From JAISFI01 sp031552335 (GTDB lineage Bacteria > Bacteroidota > Bacteroidia > Bacteroidales > Azobacteroidaceae), in NCBI GenBank assembly GCA_031552335.1, contig JAVBMQ010000151.1:1-10448 (forward strand): a stretch of DNA of 10,448 nucleotides, written 5' to 3'. The stretch's first letter is position 1. Each line of letters begins with the position of its first letter. This document shows positions 6,904-10,448 of the stretch, one piece after another. The notes beneath the pieces were generated by a model, which worked only from the letters and a program-made list of their open reading frames with translations, was not told where the DNA came from and did not search any database. A program made the position numbers and the translations under genes.

Positions 6904-8360
6904 GTCTGTTCCCCTTTCTTTTCAGAAGATTGATTATACTTGATTCTTGCCTGATATTCAATTGTCCGGATCCTGTCTTTATACAAATTATAGGTATTCA
7001 TCTTCAATATATCCGGAGAGGCATCGGAATTATCCGACCAGCGGCGACAAAGATACAATGGTTCATAAATTCTTCCGATCTGATACCTGCGGGAAATAGC
7101 CAAACCTACAGCATAATCTTCTCCATAACTGGTATTGGGAATTTTAATTTCACGAAGTACCGGAGCATAAAATGCCCTTGGGGCACCCAGCCCGTTGATT
7201 CTCAAAGCATTATTTCGCCCGTTACGGGGAGTCCATTCCTTGTGATCAATGATTCCCGGCGGAATTTCTTCCAAATCAAAATTAACCATTTTATAAGTAC
7301 CCACAACCATGGCACACTTTTGTTTATAAAAGGCTTCTACAATTCGTTGCAGAACATGCTCATCAATATACATATCATCACTATCCAACTGAATGGCAAA
7401 TTTTCCGCATCGTTCATCCATTACCGCAGTATTCCAACAGCCACCGATACCTAAATCGCCCCTTTTCGGAATGACATGAATCAATCGCGCATCTTCAGAT
7501 GCCAAACGGTCTAAAATAGCGGTCGTCCGGTCAGTAGAATGGTTGTCCACAACTATCAGATTAAACGGAAAATCCGTTTTTTGCATCCAGACAGAACGCA
7601 CTGCGTCTTCTATGGTTTTTTCCCGGTTACGCACCGGAATAACTACAGTTGCTTCAACAGGAAATTTCTGATTTGAAAATTTCACCTTCTCAAATACTGG
7701 TTTCAACCAGGCTCCTGCGTCTTTTAAATGTTGCGTACAAACTTTTTCCATTTCAATCTGTACTTCCCTGTTTTTAGGATCCACATATGCAAACATTTTT
7801 TCTCCTGTTGTGTGGGTTGGAATATCTTCTATCTCTTCGGTATAAAGATATTCCGACAAATGGATAAAAGCAGATTTACGAGAAATCCTAAGACGTAAAT
7901 CATATAAAGCAGCATATTGATAATTGCCTGTCATCTCTGATACTGCTGATTGGAAAATATCTGTCCTGCATAAAAGAAGTGGACCGAAATCAAATTCATC
8001 CCTCAAACTACCTTCCTGATAATCAATGAGAGGATGTAACTGTCTTTGTCCATCTTTCAATTGGTAATAATCTGCATAAACCATAGCAGCTCCGGTATCT
8101 TCTGCAACCTTCAGGATGCGTTCCAAAGCATATTCCCCTAATTTCAGAATATGTGGAGACAAATATATCAAAACATAATCCGTTTCAATCTTAGCGGCAA
8201 TAGACCGCAACTTTGTTGTCCGTTTCAGATTGTCACGGTAAGTTCTATGTATAATTAACTCTTCCGAGAAAATATTCTGCCAGAAACGAACATCTTTTTC
8301 CTCTTTTTTTTCCTGATGTATTATACATGTAATCCTTTTCCTTTTTTCCATATGTAGCAA
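6900..8360 (-). CDS. Two-part family 2 glycosyltransferase
   Basis: The 486-residue protein has a full GT-A (GT2) domain from about 234 to 445. ATVVIPVRNREKTIEDAVRSV opens the nucleotide-binding fold, and VVDNHSTDRT (270-279) follows. IQLDSDDMYID (323-333) holds the DxD metal/nucleotide site (Asp326, Asp328), GEDYA (413-417) supplies the usual catalytic-base region, and CRRWSDNSDA (438-447) closes the domain. Residues about 55-140 look like the second half of another GT-A fold (KIETDYVLIYLSP, LERILKVAEDTGAAMVYADYY, HPLIDYQEGSLRDEFDFG) without an obvious DxD, so it may be a degenerate partner domain. There are no membrane spans, so it acts in the cytoplasm or at the inner face of the membrane on a nucleotide-sugar donor. 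It is first in a three-gene operon with DUF4922 and the AmpG-like gene. A Met at residue 4 (8351) is an alternative start. Acceptor and donor are unknown. Confidence 0.87.
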   Translation of the reverse strand: MLHMEKRKRITCIIHQEKKEEKDVRFWQNIFSEELIIHRTYRDNLKRTTKLRSIAAKIETDYVLIYLSPHILKLGEYALERILKVAEDTGAAMVYADYYQLKDGQRQLHPLIDYQEGSLRDEFDFGPLLLCRTDIFQSAVSEMTGNYQYAALYDLRLRISRKSAFIHLSEYLYTEEIEDIPTHTTGEKMFAYVDPKNREVQIEMEKVCTQHLKDAGAWLKPVFEKVKFSNQKFPVEATVVIPVRNREKTIEDAVRSVWMQKTDFPFNLIVVDNHSTDRTTAILDRLASEDARLIHVIPKRGDLGIGGCWNTAVMDERCGKFAIQLDSDDMYIDEHVLQRIVEAFYKQKCAMVVGTYKMVNFDLEEIPPGIIDHKEWTPRNGRNNALRINGLGAPRAFYAPVLREIKIPNTSYGEDYAVGLAISRRYQIGRIYEPLYLCRRWSDNSDASPDILKMNTYNLYKDRIRTIEYQARIKYNQSSEKKGEQT

Positions 8361-8383
8361 TTGGAATTTAAACGTTGCACAAC

Positions 8384-8395
8384 TTTGGCGCCAAA
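8384..8395. promoter_or_regulatory. 12-bp perfect palindrome TTTGGCGCCAAA, possible operator
   Basis: The dyad overlaps the downstream half of the minus-strand -7 box and the expected transcription start, a position where a bound regulator would block initiation. A related dyad (TACTTT-TGCC-AAAGTA) covers the -7 box of the divergent kinase gene at 8454-8469. No regulator gene is present in the window, so the operator role is only inferred. Confidence 0.4.
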
Positions 8396-8422
8396 AGTAT
8401 AAATTCTTTTACAATAACGAAA
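8392..8422 (-). promoter_or_regulatory. Promoter of the glycosyltransferase-DUF4922-permease operon
   Basis: On the minus strand TACTTTTG (8399-8392) fits the Bacteroidetes -7 box TAnnTTTG. A TTTC (8422-8419) close to the -33 consensus TTTG lies 19 bases upstream of it. The glycosyltransferase ATG follows 31 bases after the -7 box, giving a short leader. No ribosome-binding site is visible, as usual in this phylum. Confidence 0.6.
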
Positions 8423-8453
8423 ACCGAAAAGTCTTTTTTATCTGTTTATTTGT

Positions 8454-8461
8454 TACTTTTG
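8454..8461 (+). promoter_or_regulatory. -7 box (TACTTTTG) for the murK-murQ operon
   Basis: The octamer matches TAnnTTTG exactly and is identical to the -7 box of the divergent operon. It ends 25 bases before the kinase ATG at 8487. No clear TTTG is found 19-21 bases upstream; a T-run at 8434-8439 is the nearest T-rich element. The sequence just after the box (CCAAAGT) is shared with the opposite promoter. Confidence 0.55.
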
Positions 8462-8486
8462 CCAAAGTATTTCAAATAATCTATGT

Positions 8487-9332
8487 ATGATCATCATTGC
8501 CGATAGCGGTTCAACAAAAACAAAGTGGAGTCTGCTTGATAAGACAAAAGAAGTTGCTTCTTGCATTACTGGGGGTATCAATCCTTTTTTTATGGAAGAA
8601 AAAGATATTTGTATCCTCTTGGAGAAAGAATTCAATCTTGACACAGAGAATGTTTCCTGCATCTATTTTTATGGAGCCGGATGTGCTTTGCCTGAAAAAA
8701 AGCAAATTTTAAAAGAGGCCCTAAAAGCTCATTTTAAGATTCATTCAATTGAAATATTTAGTGATTTGATGGCTGCAGCCAGATCTCTTTGCCTGGAAAA
8801 AGCAGGTATTGCATGTATCATTGGAACAGGTTCCAATTCCTGCTATTATGACGGGAAAGAAATTATCAGAAATGTTTCTCCTTTAGGATTTATATTGGGT
8901 GATGAAGGAAGTGGCGCTGTTCTGGGAAAACAACTCATCTCCGATATTTTAAAAAACCAATTACCGGAAGCCATCCGTGAAGATTTCTTCCATACATACA
9001 ACATCACTCCGGGAGAAATTCTGGACAGAGTATATAAAAAACCATTTCCCAATCGTTTTTTAGCACAATATACCCGGTTTATTGCCAAAAATATCCATCT
9101 GGAAGAAATGAATCAACTGGTAAATAAAAGTTTCCATAGCTTTTTCCAAAGGAATGTTATGCAATATGAAGAGGCTAAAATCTACCCAATACATTTTACC
9201 GGAAGCATAGCACATATTTTTAGAAAAAATTTGGAAACTGTTATTGAATCATTCGGACTTAAAATGGGCACAATTGCTTCTGATCCTATGGAAGGATTGA
9301 TTGCTTATCATCAACATCAAATGAATTCTTAG
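8487..9332 (+). CDS. murK: BadF-type amino-sugar kinase, probable MurNAc kinase
   Basis: The product has 281 residues, a normal length for the BadF/BadG/BcrA/BcrD-type GlcNAc kinase family of the actin/hexokinase fold. The phosphate-1 motif ADSGSTKT starts at residue 5, FYGAGC is at 61-66, and SDLMAAARS at 92-100 carries the Asp expected as catalytic base. The phosphate-2 motif is IIGTGSNS (111-118), followed by GFILGDEGSGAVLGK (134-148). HFTGSIAHIF forms the adenosine-side motif and SDPMEGL closes the protein. The expected reaction is ATP-dependent 6-phosphorylation of MurNAc, and perhaps GlcNAc, in the cytoplasm. The gene is followed after 13 bases by murQ, whose substrate is MurNAc-6-P. 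That pairing matches the Tannerella kinase-etherase cluster and decides the name; from sequence alone a GlcNAc kinase cannot be excluded. The start at 8487 is preferred because the overlapping ATG at 8483 is out of frame. Confidence 0.85.
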   Translation: MIIIADSGSTKTKWSLLDKTKEVASCITGGINPFFMEEKDICILLEKEFNLDTENVSCIYFYGAGCALPEKKQILKEALKAHFKIHSIEIFSDLMAAARSLCLEKAGIACIIGTGSNSCYYDGKEIIRNVSPLGFILGDEGSGAVLGKQLISDILKNQLPEAIREDFFHTYNITPGEILDRVYKKPFPNRFLAQYTRFIAKNIHLEEMNQLVNKSFHSFFQRNVMQYEEAKIYPIHFTGSIAHIFRKNLETVIESFGLKMGTIASDPMEGLIAYHQHQMNS

Positions 9333-9345
9333 TTTTTTATTTACA

Positions 9346-10182
9346 ATGGCAAAATCAGACAACAAACAATCAATAAGCATAACCGAGTCTCCCTCAGTAT
9401 TCGAACATTTGGATCAAATGTCTGTTCATGAAATCCTGACAGGGATCAATCAGACAGATGCCGAAATTCCTTTAGCTATAGCAAAAGTAATTCCTCAAAT
9501 AGAAATCCTGGTAAATAGAATATTGGAACGAATGCCTTCCGGAGGCCGGGTATTTTATCTAGGAGCAGGCACCAGCGGTCGCTTGGGAGTCCTGGATGCA
9601 TCCGAACTGCCTCCCACATTCGGAGTTACATCTGGAGTTGTCATCGGACTCATCGCCGGAGGAGATACTGCTCTTCGCTCTGCTGTAGAAGGTGCCGAAG
9701 ATAATAATGAAAAAGCCTGGCAGGAACTACAGGAATTAAGCATCAATACACTAGATACTGTTATTGGAATTGCAGCCTCCGGCACAACACCTTATGTCAT
9801 CGGAGGTATCCAAAAAGCACGGGAAAACGGCATACTCACAGCTTGTATTACATGCAATCCAAACTCAGCTCTCGCTCAAGCGGCCGAACTTCCAATCGAA
9901 GTAATCGTCGGACCGGAATTTGTAACCGGAAGTACCCGAATGAAAGCCGGAACCGCTCAAAAACTGATTCTGAATATGCTTTCTACTACTTTAATGATCA
10001 GAATGGGCAGAGTAAAAGGAAACAAAATGGTCAATATGCAACTGACAAACAAAAAATTAATAGAACGAGGCACCAGAATGATTATGGACGAATTACATCT
10101 TCCGGCAGAACAGGCCAGGGAATTATTATTGAAGTATGGCTCTGTAAAAAAAGTATTAACTTCATATCAACAAAACAATTGA
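9346..10182 (+). CDS. murQ: N-acetylmuramic acid 6-phosphate etherase
   Basis: MurQ cleaves the lactyl ether of MurNAc-6-P to give GlcNAc-6-P and D-lactate in the cytoplasm, joining cell-wall recycling to amino-sugar metabolism. The 278-residue product follows the family closely: YLGAGTSGRLGVLDASELPP (71-90) is the SIS-type sugar-phosphate site with Glu87, equivalent to catalytic Glu83 of the E. coli enzyme. AVEGAEDN (113-120) has Glu118, equivalent to E. coli Glu114. GIAASGTTPYVIGG, SRMKAGTAQK in the form STRMKAGTAQK, and LNMLSTTLMI follow in order. The C-terminal tail is about 20 residues shorter than in E. coli, which removes part of the terminal helical subdomain but no catalytic residue. 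The gene lies 13 bases after murK and is certainly co-transcribed with it. It converges on a 5S rRNA gene, with an inverted repeat between them. Confidence 0.97.
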   Translation: MAKSDNKQSISITESPSVFEHLDQMSVHEILTGINQTDAEIPLAIAKVIPQIEILVNRILERMPSGGRVFYLGAGTSGRLGVLDASELPPTFGVTSGVVIGLIAGGDTALRSAVEGAEDNNEKAWQELQELSINTLDTVIGIAASGTTPYVIGGIQKARENGILTACITCNPNSALAQAAELPIEVIVGPEFVTGSTRMKAGTAQKLILNMLSTTLMIRMGRVKGNKMVNMQLTNKKLIERGTRMIMDELHLPAEQARELLLKYGSVKKVLTSYQQNN

Positions 10183-10203
10183 CAATGAGGGGGGAGGAAA
10201 TTT

Positions 10204-10311
10204 AATTTTGAATTTTGAATTTTGAATTTTGAATTGAAGATGGATGATAGCCAAATTAGGAATGCATGTCCGATGATTCAATTCAAAATTCAAAATTCAA
10301 AATTCAGAATT
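10204..10311. repeat. 35-bp inverted repeat of AATTTTG heptamers between murQ and the rRNA operon
   Basis: The left arm (10204-10238) starts with four tandem AATTTTG units. The right arm (10277-10311) is its reverse complement with a single mismatch at 10208/10307, and belongs to a run of three AATTCAA and two AATTCAG units from 10280 to 10314. The loop is 38 bases. The element starts 21 bases after the murQ stop. It shares its heptamer and its place between convergent transcription units with the repeat at 4586-4666. There is no conventional GC-rich terminator for murQ, so this AU-rich hairpin may serve as its 3' end. Confidence 0.85.
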
Positions 10312-10327
10312 CAGAATTATTTAAAAT

Positions 10328-10361
10328 AAAAAAAAGCAGTTCCTGCTTTCACAAGAACCGC
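10328..10361 (-). terminator. Rho-independent terminator of the rRNA operon
   Basis: Read on the minus strand, GCGGTTCTTG and CAGGAACTGC pair as a 10-bp stem with two G-U pairs around the loop TGAAAG. Eight T residues (10335-10328) follow at once. It lies 15 bases after the 3' end of the 5S rRNA, the right place to end the ribosomal transcript before it meets murQ. Confidence 0.92.
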
Positions 10362-10376
10362 TCTCTCATCTTAAAA

Positions 10377-10448
10377 TGGCAGCTACCTACTCTCCCACAT
10401 ACGCAGTACCATCGGCGCTATCGGGCTTAACTTCTCTGTTCGGAATGG
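10377..10448 (-). rRNA. rrf: 5S ribosomal RNA, 3' part
   Basis: The minus strand reads CCATTCCGAACAGAGAAG, then TTAAGCCCGATAGCGCCGAT, GGTACTGCG and GTGGGAGAGTAGGTAGCTGC, which is the conserved 3' two thirds of bacterial 5S rRNA including the CCGAAC loop and the GGGAGAGTAGG stem. The mature 3' end is placed at about 10377 (CUGCCA). The gene's 5' part lies beyond the right edge, where 23S and 16S genes are expected further on. The exact 3' end is uncertain by one or two bases. Confidence 0.95.

Noticed and set aside
6891..7454. A 187-codon open frame on the plus strand opposite the glycosyltransferase gene.
   Set aside because: It lies wholly antisense to a clearly conserved GT2 domain and its translation has no recognisable motif or composition of a real protein.
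8361..8486. The divergent intergenic region as a possible riboswitch or leader RNA.
   Set aside because: Both leaders would be only about 20-30 bases after the predicted starts, too short for a structured riboswitch.
9843..10205. A 120-codon plus-strand frame overlapping the 3' half of murQ.
   Set aside because: It is the +1 shadow of a well-conserved MurQ frame; the composition (Arg/Ser/Asn-rich) is typical of an off-frame reading.
10239..10276. The loop between the arms of the second inverted repeat, checked for a tRNA or small RNA.
   Set aside because: At 38 bases it is too short for a tRNA and shows no cloverleaf or conserved RNA motif.

Overview
The window looks like chromosomal DNA of a low-GC member of the Bacteroidales. 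The reasons are TAnnTTTG-type promoter boxes with no Shine-Dalgarno sequences, a C-terminal type IX secretion sorting domain, a DUF4922/AmpG/MurK/MurQ gene set typical of the group, and AATTCAAAATT intergenic repeats. I cannot name the genus; a T9SS-bearing family (Tannerellaceae, Dysgonomonadaceae, Barnesiellaceae or Porphyromonadaceae) is an inference.

Layout. 1-438: the C-terminal end of a GH15 glucoamylase/trehalase-like enzyme that enters from the left edge. 586-2822: a secreted, surface-type protein that appears broken. Its N-terminal part (signal peptide plus one and a bit of a Bacteroidales repeat domain) stops at 1509, and its C-terminal part, ending in a T9SS sorting domain, continues in the -1 frame. 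2842-3273: a small signal-peptide protein with one membrane anchor. 3478-4587: a DUF362 protein with two ferredoxin [4Fe-4S] motifs. 4668-8360 (minus strand): three overlapping genes for a two-part GT2 glycosyltransferase, a DUF4922 protein with a GalT/Apa-like HxHxQ site, and an AmpG-like MFS permease. 8361-8486: a compact divergent promoter region. 8487-10182 (plus strand): a BadF-type amino-sugar kinase (MurK-like) and MurQ etherase. 10204-10311: a heptamer-based inverted repeat. 10328-10448 (minus strand): the terminator and the 3' part of a 5S rRNA, so an rRNA operon lies to the right and is transcribed toward murQ.

How the genes may work together. MurK and MurQ would turn cytoplasmic MurNAc into MurNAc-6-P and then GlcNAc-6-P plus D-lactate. 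The divergent operon encodes a permease of the family that imports peptidoglycan fragments, together with a predicted nucleotidyl-sugar enzyme and a glycosyltransferase. The two divergent start regions share an almost identical promoter/dyad sequence, which suggests co-regulation. The whole 4668-10182 block is best read as a cell-wall sugar salvage locus in which the roles of the GT2 and DUF4922 proteins are unassigned; this is the most interesting part of the window.
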